The notes: generated by a model from the letters alone, not told the origin. 64,000 bases of DNA from Paenalicyclobacillus mengziensis (GCF_017298635.1 NZ_CP071182.1:434001-498000); one strand, 5' to 3'; counted from the stretch's first letter, positions 50,752 through 59,547 are shown. Numbers and translations are program-made.

Positions 50752-52056
50752 TTGGCAGACGAAAAGTTTGACGCGGTTGTCGTTGGCGCGGGGCCAGCCG
50801 GCACCGCCGCGGCCTACACAATGGCTAAGGCTGGACTGAAAGTTGCACTGATTGAACGAGGAGAGTTTCCAGGGGCAAAAAACATCTTTGGGGGTGTCCT
50901 CTACCGAAAACAGCTTGAGGACCTCATCCCTGAGTTTTGGAAGGAGGCTCCCTTAGAGCGGACGATTATCGAACAAAGGTTGTGGGTTCTTGGTGAAGAG
51001 AGTGCGGTGACCTTCGGTCACAGGAACTACCGTTATCAGAACCCGCCAAACTGTTGGACAGGGCTACGCGTGAAATTCGACCAGTGGTTTGCAAGTAAGG
51101 CAGAAGAGGCTGGAGCGATGCCCATCTATGAGACAGTGGTCACAGAGTTGCTTCGCCAGAACGAAAGGGTTGTTGGCGTTCGAACCGACAGGGACGAGGG
51201 AGACCTTGCGGCAGACATCGTCATCATTGCAGATGGTGTGAATTCACTGCTCGGTAAGTCACTACTCGCCCACCGCGAGTGGAGGCCTGACCAGGTGTCT
51301 CTGGCAGTCAAAGAGATCATTGCATTGCCCAAGCGGACAATTGAAGACCGGTTCAATCTTGAACCGAATCAAGGCTGCACGATTGAACTCATCGGTCACA
51401 CACATGGCATGGCGGGTCTCGGATTTTTGTACACAAATCAGGACACGCTGTCGCTCGGTGTCGGCGTGATGGTCAACGACCTGGCAAAGAAACGCATCAA
51501 ACCTTATGAGGTCTTAGACGGAATGAAGCAACACCCGATGATTCAGCAGTTAATTCAGGGCGGGGAGAGTAAGGAATACTCGGGTCACTTGATTCCAGAA
51601 GGAGGGTTTGACTCGATTCCGCCACTCTGTGGCGACGGCTGGATGATCTGCGGGGATGCTGCACAGATGGTCAACGCGGTTCATCGGGAGGGAACCAACT
51701 TAGCTGTAACGTCTGGTAGGTTAGCGGGAGAGACGGCCATTTTGGCGCACTCCAAAGGTGATTTCTCGTCCTCGACGCTCAATCAGTATGACGCTCTTGT
51801 ACGAAGCTCGTTCATTCACAAGGATTTAAAGAAGTACCGAGGCGTTCATCAACTGCTCGGCTTCGGCGATTCAGAAATGTTGTTTGACAAATTTCCCGAG
51901 GCGCTCAACGAGGCGGCGTATCAGATGCTTTTGGTCGACGGTGTGCCGAAGAAGCAAAAGCAGAAATTGGCGATGCGTATGTTGCGCGATGCCGCCGGTG
52001 GCAACCTCGACCTGCTCCGCTTAGGTCTCAAAGGGTGGAGGTCGATGAATGGATGA
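50752..52056 (+). CDS. fixC: FixC, electron transfer flavoprotein-quinone oxidoreductase
   Basis: A 434-residue FAD protein related to ETF-QO. VVVGAGPAGTAAAYTMAKAGLKVALIERGEFPGAKNIFGGV is the dinucleotide-binding motif; GDGWMICGDAAQMVNAVHREGTNLA is the FAD C-terminal motif. It takes electrons from FixAB and passes them to the quinone pool. Start TTG 50752. Its stop overlaps the fixX ATG (ATGA). Confidence 0.94.
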   Translation: MADEKFDAVVVGAGPAGTAAAYTMAKAGLKVALIERGEFPGAKNIFGGVLYRKQLEDLIPEFWKEAPLERTIIEQRLWVLGEESAVTFGHRNYRYQNPPNCWTGLRVKFDQWFASKAEEAGAMPIYETVVTELLRQNERVVGVRTDRDEGDLAADIVIIADGVNSLLGKSLLAHREWRPDQVSLAVKEIIALPKRTIEDRFNLEPNQGCTIELIGHTHGMAGLGFLYTNQDTLSLGVGVMVNDLAKKRIKPYEVLDGMKQHPMIQQLIQGGESKEYSGHLIPEGGFDSIPPLCGDGWMICGDAAQMVNAVHREGTNLAVTSGRLAGETAILAHSKGDFSSSTLNQYDALVRSSFIHKDLKKYRGVHQLLGFGDSEMLFDKFPEALNEAAYQMLLVDGVPKKQKQKLAMRMLRDAAGGNLDLLRLGLKGWRSMNG

Positions 52057-52337
52057 CACAGAGCATTGAAGAGAGGCTCTTTAGCATCCGCTACAAGGCC
52101 GATGATAAATCCCATCTCATCATCAAGAATCACGACGTTTGTGCAGAGTGTGTGGATAAACCGTGTAATTACTTCTGCCCGTCGGACGTGTACCTTTGGC
52201 ACGATATTGAAAGAATGACCTCTGTTGCGTACGAGAACTGTATCGAATGCGGAACTTGCCGCTTGGCGTGCCCTTATTACAATATCGAGTGGGTGTATCC
52301 AAAGGGGGGGTACGGCATTACCTACAAGTACGGATAA
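52053..52337 (+). CDS. fixX: FixX, ferredoxin-like protein
   Basis: A 94-residue protein. Conserved Cys residues CAECVDKPCNYFCPSDVY and CIECGTCRLACPYYNIEW define the FixX/ETF-QO iron-sulfur domain. It partners FixC. ATG 52053 overlaps the fixC stop by 4 bases and has GGAGGTC nine bases upstream, so a GTG at 52035 is unlikely. A short tandem GATAAACC-TTTGAG repeat spans the stop codon. Confidence 0.93.
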   Translation: MTQSIEERLFSIRYKADDKSHLIIKNHDVCAECVDKPCNYFCPSDVYLWHDIERMTSVAYENCIECGTCRLACPYYNIEWVYPKGGYGITYKYG

Positions 52338-52375
52338 ACCTTTGAGCACCGATAAACCGTTTGAGTACAAATAAA
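52331..52375. repeat. imperfect tandem repeat across the fixX stop codon
   Basis: Units of GATAAACC(G)TTTGAG(C/T)AC at 52333 and 52351, then ATAAAGCG. The first unit contains the stop codon TAA. Confidence 0.65.
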
Positions 52376-52403
52376 GCGTCGCCTCCAAGTATCAAGATGT
52401 GTG

Positions 52404-52440
52404 TCACCCGTGGTCAAAGCCTGGCCTACGGGTGATTTTT
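52404..52440 (+). terminator. terminator of fixABCX
   Basis: TCACCCGT...ACGGGTGA arms with an inner GG/CC pair, followed by TTTTT. Confidence 0.8.
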
Positions 52441-52533
52441 ACATTTCACAAAGCGAATCAGTCCGCTGCAGTCCGTTCACTGAGGTATAATCAAAAGTGT
52501 TTGTATCTTTCGATACGAAAGGGGCGATTCATC

Positions 52534-53883
52534 TTGCCAGATACGTTAACGCAGTCAGGGGCCATCTCGGCTCCAATGCTAGGTACGTACGCAAAGGAGT
52601 TTTCCGCGGCGCCAGCCAACCGCGTGCGTATGAACGCCATCGCAAAGAGCGGGATTAACAGCGTTGCTACGAATCGGGACGCACTTATCAACATGCAGTT
52701 TACTTTTAGCACCGAAATCGAGACGGGCCCAGTGACGAACCAAAAACAAAGTGGTCGTTGCTGGATGTTCGCAGGCCTGAATACGATTCGTCATCATATG
52801 GCCAAAAAGAACAACATGAAACCGTTTGAACTCTCCCAGTCTTACCAGATGTTCTGGGATAAGTTTGAGAAGGCGAACTATTTCCTCGAGCGAGTCATCG
52901 ACACTCGCAGGGATGAAACAGACAGCCGGGTTGTGCAGTGGCTCTTGCAGGCGCCCCTGAATGATGGCGGTCAGTGGGATATGTTTGTCAATCTCGTCGA
53001 CAAATACGGTGTTGTTCCTCAATACGTCATGCCAGAGACCTTCCACAGCAGTGCTTCTCGTGAAATGAACAGTCTCTTGACTCAAAAACTGCGGGGTTAC
53101 GCCTCGACACTTCGGAGAGCGTATCAAGAAGGCGGTTCCGTCGAAGCCTTGCGTGAGAAAAAACAGCAGATGTTGAGTGAGTTTTACCGTGTTCTATGCT
53201 ATTTTCTCGGCACGCCGCCGACACAGTTTGATTTTGAATATCGTGACAAAGATAATGAGTATCATCGTGACAGCGACCTTTCCCCACAGGCGTTTTACAG
53301 CAAGTACGCGGGCCGCGACTTGCACGAATACATCAGCGTCATCAACGCCCCGACCGCGGATAAGCCGTTTAACAAGACCTACACTGTGCAATACCTTGGC
53401 AATGTCGAAGGAGGGCGTATTGTTCGCTACCTGAATGTCGACATTGTGACCTTTAAACGATTGGCTCTCGCCCAATTGAATGATAGTGAACCGGTTTGGT
53501 TTGGCTGCGATGTAGGCAAGATGATGGAACGTGACGGTGGCATTCTCGATCCGGCCGTTTATGACTACGAGGGTGCACTCGATGTTGAATTCGAGATGAC
53601 CAAGGGAGAGCGTCTGGAATACGGCGAGAGCTTGATGACCCACGCAATGGTATTTACCGGCGTAAACGTGGTAGATGGAAAGCCGAATCGCTGGAAAGTC
53701 GAGAACAGTTGGGGTAAGGACAGGGGCAGTGAGGGATTCTTCGTGATGAGCGACGAGTGGTTTAACGAGTACATGTACCAGATTGTCGTCAACCGGAAAT
53801 ACCTTGAATCAGAACTTGCGGCTATCGCTGACGAGGAACCGATTGTCCTGAAACCTTGGGATCCGATGGGGTCACTGGCCTGA
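52534..53883 (+). CDS. pepC: aminopeptidase C (bleomycin hydrolase family, C1B)
   Basis: A 449-residue cysteine peptidase. The oxyanion Gln and catalytic Cys are in VTNQKQSGRCWMFAGLN; the catalytic His is in MTHAMVFTGV and Asn in WKVENSWG. PepC is a cytoplasmic hexameric aminopeptidase. The open frame extends upstream to 52399, but TTG 52534 has AAAGGGG nine bases ahead and gives the usual length and N-terminus. A TATAAT at 52486-52491 could be its -10 box; no clear -35 was seen. A hairpin follows the stop. Confidence 0.93.
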   Translation: MPDTLTQSGAISAPMLGTYAKEFSAAPANRVRMNAIAKSGINSVATNRDALINMQFTFSTEIETGPVTNQKQSGRCWMFAGLNTIRHHMAKKNNMKPFELSQSYQMFWDKFEKANYFLERVIDTRRDETDSRVVQWLLQAPLNDGGQWDMFVNLVDKYGVVPQYVMPETFHSSASREMNSLLTQKLRGYASTLRRAYQEGGSVEALREKKQQMLSEFYRVLCYFLGTPPTQFDFEYRDKDNEYHRDSDLSPQAFYSKYAGRDLHEYISVINAPTADKPFNKTYTVQYLGNVEGGRIVRYLNVDIVTFKRLALAQLNDSEPVWFGCDVGKMMERDGGILDPAVYDYEGALDVEFEMTKGERLEYGESLMTHAMVFTGVNVVDGKPNRWKVENSWGKDRGSEGFFVMSDEWFNEYMYQIVVNRKYLESELAAIADEEPIVLKPWDPMGSLA

Positions 53884-53924
53884 AACGGATTTTACGGCCT
53901 GTAAGTTACGCGTGCCGGAGGATG

Positions 53925-53950
53925 ACGGTGGGTCAGTAATGGCCCACCGT
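53925..53950 (+). terminator. terminator of pepC
   Basis: ACGGTGGGTC / GGCCCACCGT arms (one T-G pair), six-base loop, followed by ATTTTCT. Confidence 0.7.
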
Positions 53951-53959
53951 ATTTTCTGT

Positions 53960-54002
53960 CGGACATCCGTTTTTGTCTCCGCGGACATCCGTTTTTGTCT
54001 CC
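53960..54002. repeat. 22-bp tandem repeat downstream of pepC
   Basis: Two exact copies of CGGACATCCGTTTTTGTCTCC at a 22-base period, directly after the pepC terminator. Confidence 0.85.
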
Positions 54003-54092
54003 GATGCTATGAGTCAGCACGTACTGGTGTATCCTTGAAAGAGCGCAGTTTTTCGCTTTGCTGTGCAGAGCGGTTTAAGGAGGTCGGACGGC

Positions 54093-55040
54093 ATGGCAGG
54101 CAGCTGGGATACAACGAGCATTCCGAATCAAAGCGGAAAGCGGGTTGTCGTCACCGGATCGAACAGTGGAATTGGATTTGAGGCCGCAAAAGTTCTCGCG
54201 GCCAAGGGCGCTGAGGTGATATTGGCAGTCCGAAATGTCGAGAAGGGGAACCAGGCGGCGGACAGAATCCAAACGCAGTTCAAAGGTGCAAAAGTCGAGG
54301 TCATGGAACTCGATCTGGCCGATCTCGACAGCATCCATCATTTTGCGGATGCGTATCGGTCTCGGTGGAGCACCCTCGAACTCCTCATTAACAACGCCGG
54401 AGTCATGGTCCCGCCGTTTCGCCAAACGAAGGACGGCTTTGAGTTGCAGTTCGGGACGAACCACCTTGGCCACTTTGCTTTGACGGGTCGGCTCATCGAG
54501 ACCATTCTTGCCACACCGAAGGCACGGGTGGTTGTGGTCAGCAGTGCCGCACACACGCGAGGCGTTATCAACTTTGATGACCTTAACTGGACACGCGGGT
54601 ATAAACGTTGGGCGGCATACGGCCAGAGTAAATTGGCGAATCTGTTGTTTGCGTACGAGTTTGAGCGGAAACTTGAAGCCATACACGCCGATGTGAAGTG
54701 CATTGCCTGCCACCCTGGTTTTGCGGCAACGAACCTCACAGCAGCGGGATTTGGTCTCGGGAAATCGTGGATTGGTAAGAGCGTCGGTGAATTTGCCAAC
54801 GTCTTTGCTCAGAGTGCCGCGATGGGCGCACTGCCTACTCTCTACGCAGCAACGGAGTCTGGACTGAAGGGCGGAGAGTACATTGGGCCGACATCGAGGA
54901 GTGGACGAAACAGCATGCGAGGTTATCCGGGCATTGTGACGTCCAACCACAGGTCCATGGACAAGGACGTGGCCAAGCGGCTGTGGGAAGTGTCCGAAGA
55001 GTTGACTGGCGTGCGCTTCGCAGCCTTGGATTCATTTTAA
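54093..55040 (+). CDS. short-chain dehydrogenase/reductase, retinol-dehydrogenase-like
   Basis: A 315-residue classical SDR: cofactor motif VTGSNSGIGFEAAKVLA, NNAG in LLINNAGVMVPP, the catalytic Ser in VVVSSAAHTRG and Tyr/Lys in YGQSKLAN. The sequence belongs to the WWOX/retinol-dehydrogenase-like branch, with a PTSRSGRNSMRGYPG segment near the end. Its substrate in bacteria is unknown. ATG 54093 has AAGGAGG ahead; it stands alone. Confidence 0.9.
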   Translation: MAGSWDTTSIPNQSGKRVVVTGSNSGIGFEAAKVLAAKGAEVILAVRNVEKGNQAADRIQTQFKGAKVEVMELDLADLDSIHHFADAYRSRWSTLELLINNAGVMVPPFRQTKDGFELQFGTNHLGHFALTGRLIETILATPKARVVVVSSAAHTRGVINFDDLNWTRGYKRWAAYGQSKLANLLFAYEFERKLEAIHADVKCIACHPGFAATNLTAAGFGLGKSWIGKSVGEFANVFAQSAAMGALPTLYAATESGLKGGEYIGPTSRSGRNSMRGYPGIVTSNHRSMDKDVAKRLWEVSEELTGVRFAALDSF

Positions 55041-55080
55041 GCCGTAGTTGGAAACGAAAGGCCCGCGCAAAAGCGTAAGC

Positions 55081-55611
55081 CTACTCGACGATGCGTGGCA
55101 GCCACATCAGTGCATCATTGAGTCTAGCCCGTTCACCGTTGCAGTCGGTGTGTTCACTGATGCATTGTACTTCCCGCCTTGTCCCAACGAATCCGTTCCT
55201 TAGGCTGATGCGGGCATGGTTGTACGGCAAGCCAAGTGTCAATCGTGTCAGCCAGACTGTTGGCAGGTGATCTGTAAAGAGAGCCAGAAAGTACACTCCA
55301 GGCTTGTCATCGCGCTGAACATAGGTCCGGATGTTGATTTGGAACATTTGACTCGCTAGAGGAATGCGAGGGAGCATGCGCATGCGCACGTCTCTCATCT
55401 TAAATGGCAGTACACTCACATAGGCGTGGCTGCCAAATGTGTCTAGTTTTAAACGCTGTGGTATGAGTGGCTCCAGAAGTTTCGGTGGAAGTGGCCAGTG
55501 TGCAAACAGCAAACGATTCCATGTTTGCTGCATCACCCATGGCCCCGATGGCAATGGGTAGGGTCGGTGACTTGTTGTTCGCAAAATGTTTTCCAGCGAA
55601 GCCTTCATCAT
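55081..55611 (-). CDS. DUF2071 (YqjF-like) protein, C-terminally shortened
   Basis: A 176-residue protein starting at ATG 55611 (a second ATG at 55608), with GGAGGAACC just upstream. HRPYPLPSGPWVMQQTWNRLLFAHWPLPPKLLEPLIPQRLKLDTF and ADVSVLPFKMRDVRMR-like text mark DUF2071. The family is usually about 240 residues; here the match stops after PYNHARISLRNG and is replaced by about 35 unrelated residues to a TAG stop. The gene may be truncated. Function unknown. Frame residues upstream of 55611 are not part of it. Confidence 0.75.
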   Translation of the reverse strand: MMKASLENILRTTSHRPYPLPSGPWVMQQTWNRLLFAHWPLPPKLLEPLIPQRLKLDTFGSHAYVSVLPFKMRDVRMRMLPRIPLASQMFQINIRTYVQRDDKPGVYFLALFTDHLPTVWLTRLTLGLPYNHARISLRNGFVGTRREVQCISEHTDCNGERARLNDALMWLPRIVE

Positions 55612-55845
55612 AGGTTCCTCCGTGAAAGCCGAACGGCTTGTTATGATGAAATCCGACTTAAACCCGACTTGTTTGTTGTCACAGTCAGGGAATCGCAGTT
55701 TTATCCTCATCATTATGACCGCAAGGCATGTTTGCATACGTGGTAGCTGCACAGCTGTTTGTGGCCGGGAACGACTCGGATTCAACGAACAACTCGTACC
55801 CAGTCTCAAGAGTTTCACCCATTCGAGAACGAGGAGTGGTTTCAG

Positions 55846-56865
55846 ATGCAACGGCTTCGCCTCGGTATCCTTAGCGCAGCCAATATCGCCCGCAAGTCCC
55901 TCATCCCGGGTGCTGTTGCTGCAGAAGACGTCGATGTCGTCGCAATTGCGAGCACATCTGACAAAGGTGCAAAGTTTCTGGCAGAAACGGACCTTCATAC
56001 AAGAGACGGACAGCCGTTATCCGAGGTCGTTCGACTGTTTGACTCATATGAGGAGTTGCTCGCTGATAACGACATCGATGCTGTCTATATCGGACTTCCC
56101 AATCATCTTCACATGGAATGGTCCATCAAGGCTGCGGATGCAGGCAAACACGTGTTATGTGAAAAGCCAGCGGCATTAAACGCCGAGGAGACAAATACCA
56201 TCATCCGTCACTGCAATACACGTAGTGTCGTTTGGATGGAAGCTTTCATGTACCGTTTCCACCCGCAGTACGAAGTCGTTCGCAGTTGGTTGCAAAACGG
56301 AGCGATTGGCAAGGTGAAGACCATTCGCAGCAGTTTTGCGTTCGTCATGCAGGACCCAGGCAATACCCGCTGGGTGCAGGATTACGGCGGCGGTTCTCTG
56401 TACGATGTAGGCTGTTATTGTGTGAACGTAAGTCAATGGCTGTTCGGACGGGGGCCGCGGGCTGTCTCAGGCATGATGGTGGAGACACCTGCGGGTGTTG
56501 ATGAAGATTTTCTTGGGATGATGGATTATGGTGACGGACAGACTGCACTCTTTCACAGCAGTTTTGGACAGGCAGGCAGCGGTCAAGTCGAAATCTTCGG
56601 CACAAACGGCAGCATCGTGATTCCCGTAGCTTTTGTACCTGGCACCGAGGCTGCAACGCTCATTTTGAGAACCAACGGCAAGGAAGAACGCGTCGTCGTG
56701 CCTGCCTGCAATCAATATCAAGTGCAAGTTGAAGCGTTTGCCGGATACGTGTTCACGGGGACAAGACCGGAAGTGATGTCGCACGCAGATACATTCACCA
56801 ATATGCGCACCATCGATGCGCTGTTTCAGGCAGCGCGTGAACAGAGGACTGTGTGGTTGCAGTGA
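55846..56865 (+). CDS. Gfo/Idh/MocA-family oxidoreductase
   Basis: A 339-residue NAD(P)-dependent dehydrogenase. Rossmann part: LRLGILSAANIARKSLIPG and VYIGLPNHLHMEWSIKAADAGKHVLCEKPAALNAEE, with the catalytic Lys in EKP. YDVGCYCVN lies in the C-terminal domain. Members oxidise sugars or related alcohols. ATG 55846 follows GAGGAG. The next gene overlaps its stop codon. Confidence 0.92.
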   Translation: MQRLRLGILSAANIARKSLIPGAVAAEDVDVVAIASTSDKGAKFLAETDLHTRDGQPLSEVVRLFDSYEELLADNDIDAVYIGLPNHLHMEWSIKAADAGKHVLCEKPAALNAEETNTIIRHCNTRSVVWMEAFMYRFHPQYEVVRSWLQNGAIGKVKTIRSSFAFVMQDPGNTRWVQDYGGGSLYDVGCYCVNVSQWLFGRGPRAVSGMMVETPAGVDEDFLGMMDYGDGQTALFHSSFGQAGSGQVEIFGTNGSIVIPVAFVPGTEAATLILRTNGKEERVVVPACNQYQVQVEAFAGYVFTGTRPEVMSHADTFTNMRTIDALFQAAREQRTVWLQ

Positions 56866-57395
56866 TTTCGAATGACGGCCATGCCCATCCTGTCTTGCTC
56901 TTTGACGGTATCTGTAATCTTTGTAATTGGGCCGTGGAGTTTACAATTGCGCGCGATGCGGGTGGATACATTCGCTTCGCCTCGCTTCAGTCAAAGACCG
57001 CTCAGCAGTTGCTCTCTCACTACACCCCAGCGACAGAGAAGGGGTTGGCAGCGGATTTTGGAGCACGTTTCAACGCCGATTTGAACGCAGAATTGATGGA
57101 TGACTCTCCCTTGAACACTTTCCAAAGTGTTGTCTTGCTTGAAGGTGGCGAGATTTACACGGAGTCAACAGCGGCTCTCCGGTTACTTCGGTACTTGCGC
57201 ATGCCATGGCCGCTGTTTTCCGTATTCCAAATGATTCCTCGACCGGCGCGAGATGCGATGTACCGATTCATCGCCAAACACAGATACCACTGGTTCGGAA
57301 AACGTGAGGCTTGTATGGTGCCTTCACCAGACGTTGCAATCCGCTTTTTGGACATGGAGGAAAACACCGGTACTAGCGCGAAATCGAAGGGCTAG
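56862..57395 (+). CDS. DCC-family thiol-disulfide oxidoreductase (DUF393)
   Basis: A 177-residue protein with the family's N-terminal motif LLFDGICNLCNWAV (D-x-x-C-x-x-C) and the closing YRFIAKHRYHWFGKREAC. Such proteins have a thioredoxin-like fold with unknown partners. GTG 56862 overlaps the preceding stop (GTGA); a GTG at 56853 is also possible. Translational coupling with the oxidoreductase suggests a shared operon. Confidence 0.85.
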   Translation: MISNDGHAHPVLLFDGICNLCNWAVEFTIARDAGGYIRFASLQSKTAQQLLSHYTPATEKGLAADFGARFNADLNAELMDDSPLNTFQSVVLLEGGEIYTESTAALRLLRYLRMPWPLFSVFQMIPRPARDAMYRFIAKHRYHWFGKREACMVPSPDVAIRFLDMEENTGTSAKSKG

Positions 57396-57450
57396 TACCG
57401 TATGAAATATAATGCCTGAAAAATCAAAATCACGCCGAGGAGGGCTTGGT

Positions 57451-58356
57451 TTGACGCAAACACACACACTTGGCAAGGACAGCATTGTTTACGCGATGGC
57501 ACCTGACAACGTGCCTGCACTTCACGTACAGGACGGAGACCGTGTCGTGGTACACACCTGTGACTGCTTTGAGGACCAGATACAGAGCGAAGAACAAGAT
57601 TTCGGGGAATTGGATTGGGAGCGCATCAATCCGGCGACAGGTCCCATCTATGTGGAAGGTGCAGAGCCGGGCGACCTCCTCGTGGTGAACATCGAGAACA
57701 TTCGCTTGGCCCATCGCGGTGTCATGACAACCGGCCCCAACCTTGGCGTGTTGGGTGACGAGTTGGCGCACAACGTCATCCGAATGATCCCTGTTCAGGA
57801 TGGTAAAGTGATATTCGACGACGGAGTCGAGTTGCCGTTGCGACCGATGATAGGCGTCATTGGGACGGCGCCTGCGAAGGAACGGGTGGCCTGTGGTACT
57901 CCAGGACCTCACGGTGGCAATATGGACTGCAAGCGGATAGGTGTCGGCGCACAGTTGATTCTCCCGGTCAACGTACCGGGTGCCTTACTGGCGCTCGGCG
58001 ATTTGCATGCTGTCATGGGGGATGGTGAAACGGCGGTCTGCGGCGTCGAAATTGCGGCGGAAGTCGAGATTTCCGTGCAGGTACTAAAAGGGAAGGCATG
58101 GCCGGCCCCGATGGTTATCAACAGTGATGCGGTGATGACGATTGCCTCGGCATTGACGCTTGATGAAGCTGCAAATGCAGCCGCCAAGAATATGGTTCAC
58201 TTTCTTGAACACGAGTGTGGCATGGATAAGGCGAAGGCAACATTCTTGCTCAGTATTGCAGGCGACATCCGCATTTGCCAGGTGGTCGATCCGCTCAAGA
58301 CAGCCCGCTACGAGTTGCCTCGCACCATTGCGGAGCATTATGGATTTCAGTTTTAG
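57451..58356 (+). CDS. acetamidase/formamidase family protein
   Basis: A 301-residue FmdA/AmdA-type amidase: THTLGKDSIVYAMAPDNVPALHV at the start, TCDCFEDQIQSEEQDF, RINPATGPIYVEGAEPGDLLVV, and GTPGPHGGNMDCKRIG, all hallmarks. Family enzymes release ammonia from formamide or short amides. TTG 57451 has GGAGGG seven bases upstream; the ATG at 57412 has none. A bidirectional terminator follows. Confidence 0.92.
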   Translation: MTQTHTLGKDSIVYAMAPDNVPALHVQDGDRVVVHTCDCFEDQIQSEEQDFGELDWERINPATGPIYVEGAEPGDLLVVNIENIRLAHRGVMTTGPNLGVLGDELAHNVIRMIPVQDGKVIFDDGVELPLRPMIGVIGTAPAKERVACGTPGPHGGNMDCKRIGVGAQLILPVNVPGALLALGDLHAVMGDGETAVCGVEIAAEVEISVQVLKGKAWPAPMVINSDAVMTIASALTLDEAANAAAKNMVHFLEHECGMDKAKATFLLSIAGDIRICQVVDPLKTARYELPRTIAEHYGFQF

Positions 58357-58423
58357 GCTGGACCTTGGCGTATCCTTTTTGGGACTTGTCCGCGGCGGTT
58401 GCACCTGCAGAGAATCGTCACAG

Positions 58424-58463
58424 AAAGAGGCACGGGCCCCTGCGATGCTGCCCGCGCCTCTTT
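58424..58463. terminator. bidirectional terminator between amidase and yceI-like gene
   Basis: AAAGAGGC-A-CGGGC and GCCCG-C-GCCTCTTT arms around a 12-base loop; A-rich on one side and T-rich on the other. Confidence 0.8.
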
Positions 58464-58488
58464 AGAGGTTTGTCAAAATAAAGTGCAA

Positions 58489-59019
58489 TCAACCTTTGGA
58501 AAACTGCAACTCGATGTCGAGCTTGACGGTGTCACCAACTAGAACGCCACCGGCCTCAAGCGCTGCATTCCAGGTCAAGCCGAAGTCCGCACGGTTGAGT
58601 TTACCTGTGGCGACAACGCCGATTTTCTCGTTGCCCCATGGATCCTTTGCGGGTCCCTGGATTTCACAGTCGAGCGTAACGGGCTTGGTGGTTCCGATGA
58701 TAGAGAGGTTGCCTTCGACGACGTAATTGTCGCCGCCCTTGTGAACGAGGCGGGTGCTCTCAAACGTGATTCGCGGGTATTCTTCCACTTTGAAGAAATC
58801 CGCGGAACGCAGATGATTGTCACGGTCTTCACTGCGTGTGTCGATGCTTTTGGGATCGATGGAAACAGAGATTTTTGCACTGGTCAGGTCGGTGTCGTCC
58901 GAGGTGACAGATGCCTCAAAATCATTGAAATGGCCACGAACGTTAGAAATCATCATGTGACGAACGCTAAATCCCACGTCGCTGTGAGCCTTGTCAAGAG
59001 TCCAGTTAACAGTTGCCAT
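58489..59019 (-). CDS. YceI-family protein
   Basis: A 176-residue beta-barrel isoprenoid/lipid-binding-type protein: WTLDKAHSDVGFSVRHMMISNVRGHFNDFE at the start, SIDTRSEDRDNHLRSADFF in the middle, and FGLTWNAALEAGGVLVGD at the end, all YceI signatures. No signal peptide, so this is a cytoplasmic type. ATG 59019 follows AAGGAGG. A promoter with two direct repeats lies upstream. Confidence 0.92.
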   Translation of the reverse strand: MATVNWTLDKAHSDVGFSVRHMMISNVRGHFNDFEASVTSDDTDLTSAKISVSIDPKSIDTRSEDRDNHLRSADFFKVEEYPRITFESTRLVHKGGDNYVVEGNLSIIGTTKPVTLDCEIQGPAKDPWGNEKIGVVATGKLNRADFGLTWNAALEAGGVLVGDTVKLDIELQFSKG

Positions 59020-59100
59020 TGGGGTTCCTCCTTGGAATCGTGAAATCGTATTTTGTGCTGCAATTTGAGAAGTGCCGTCTATTTCGTCTAACACAGGAGT

Positions 59101-59138
59101 ATTATATTACAATTTGTTAGTAAAGCACAATATGTTAG
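59101..59138 (-). promoter_or_regulatory. yceI-like gene promoter with twin operator candidates
   Basis: On the minus strand TTGTGC (59130-59125) and TATAAT (59106-59101) are 18 bases apart. Two 12-base direct repeats, CTAACATATTGT (59138-59127) and CTAACAAATTGT (59120-59109), overlap and follow the -35 box, 18 bases apart, so a regulator binding one face of the DNA is likely. Confidence 0.6.
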
Positions 59139-59159
59139 CTTTGTTTTTGATAAGTTTTT

Positions 59160-59245
59160 AATAAATCCATTTTAAATCCATTTTAAATCCATCTTGAATC
59201 CATCGAATCCATTTTGTTTCAATGCATTTTGTTTCAATTCATTTT
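59160..59245. repeat. imperfect AAATCCATTTT / ATTTTGTTTCAA repeats
   Basis: Several copies of AAATCCATTTT (59165-59216), then two of ATTTTGTTTCAAT (59213-59240). They fill the gap between the yceI-like promoter and the small membrane protein gene. Confidence 0.7.
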
Positions 59246-59267
59246 GGTTTGTGAAAGGTGCTGTGAA

Positions 59268-59495
59268 ATGGCTAAATTTCAACTCAATGACCGACCGGAA
59301 ACGCTTCGGCAGTTTCGGGAACACGTACAAAATCGCCGATTTGTCGCACGCAACACCGTGGTGCTGCTTGTTCTTTTGGCCGCCTTGGTTTACCAAGGTT
59401 CGCCTTTTTGGTTCTACATCGCTGTCATCTTTATTTATCCTGCCTTGATGCTCGCCTTGCAGTTTGTAATGGCTTTGTTTTGGCGAGAAGAGTAG
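59268..59495 (+). CDS. small membrane protein of unknown function
   Basis: A 75-residue protein: a polar N-terminus (MAKFQLNDRPETLRQFREHVQNRRFVARN) and two hydrophobic segments, TVVLLVLLAALVYQG and FWFYIAVIFIYPALMLALQFVMALFW. No family was recognised. ATG 59268 has only a weak GAAAGG ribosome site. The sugar symporter gene starts 52 bases later in the same direction. Confidence 0.6.
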   Translation: MAKFQLNDRPETLRQFREHVQNRRFVARNTVVLLVLLAALVYQGSPFWFYIAVIFIYPALMLALQFVMALFWREE

Positions 59496-59547
59496 CACTT
59501 AGGTTTTGATTCGGATACCGACGAATTTGGACAAAGAGGTGTCATAA

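Noticed and set aside
53912..54181. 89-codon ORF between pepC and the SDR gene
   Set aside because: It spans a terminator and a 22-bp tandem repeat and overlaps the true SDR start in another frame.
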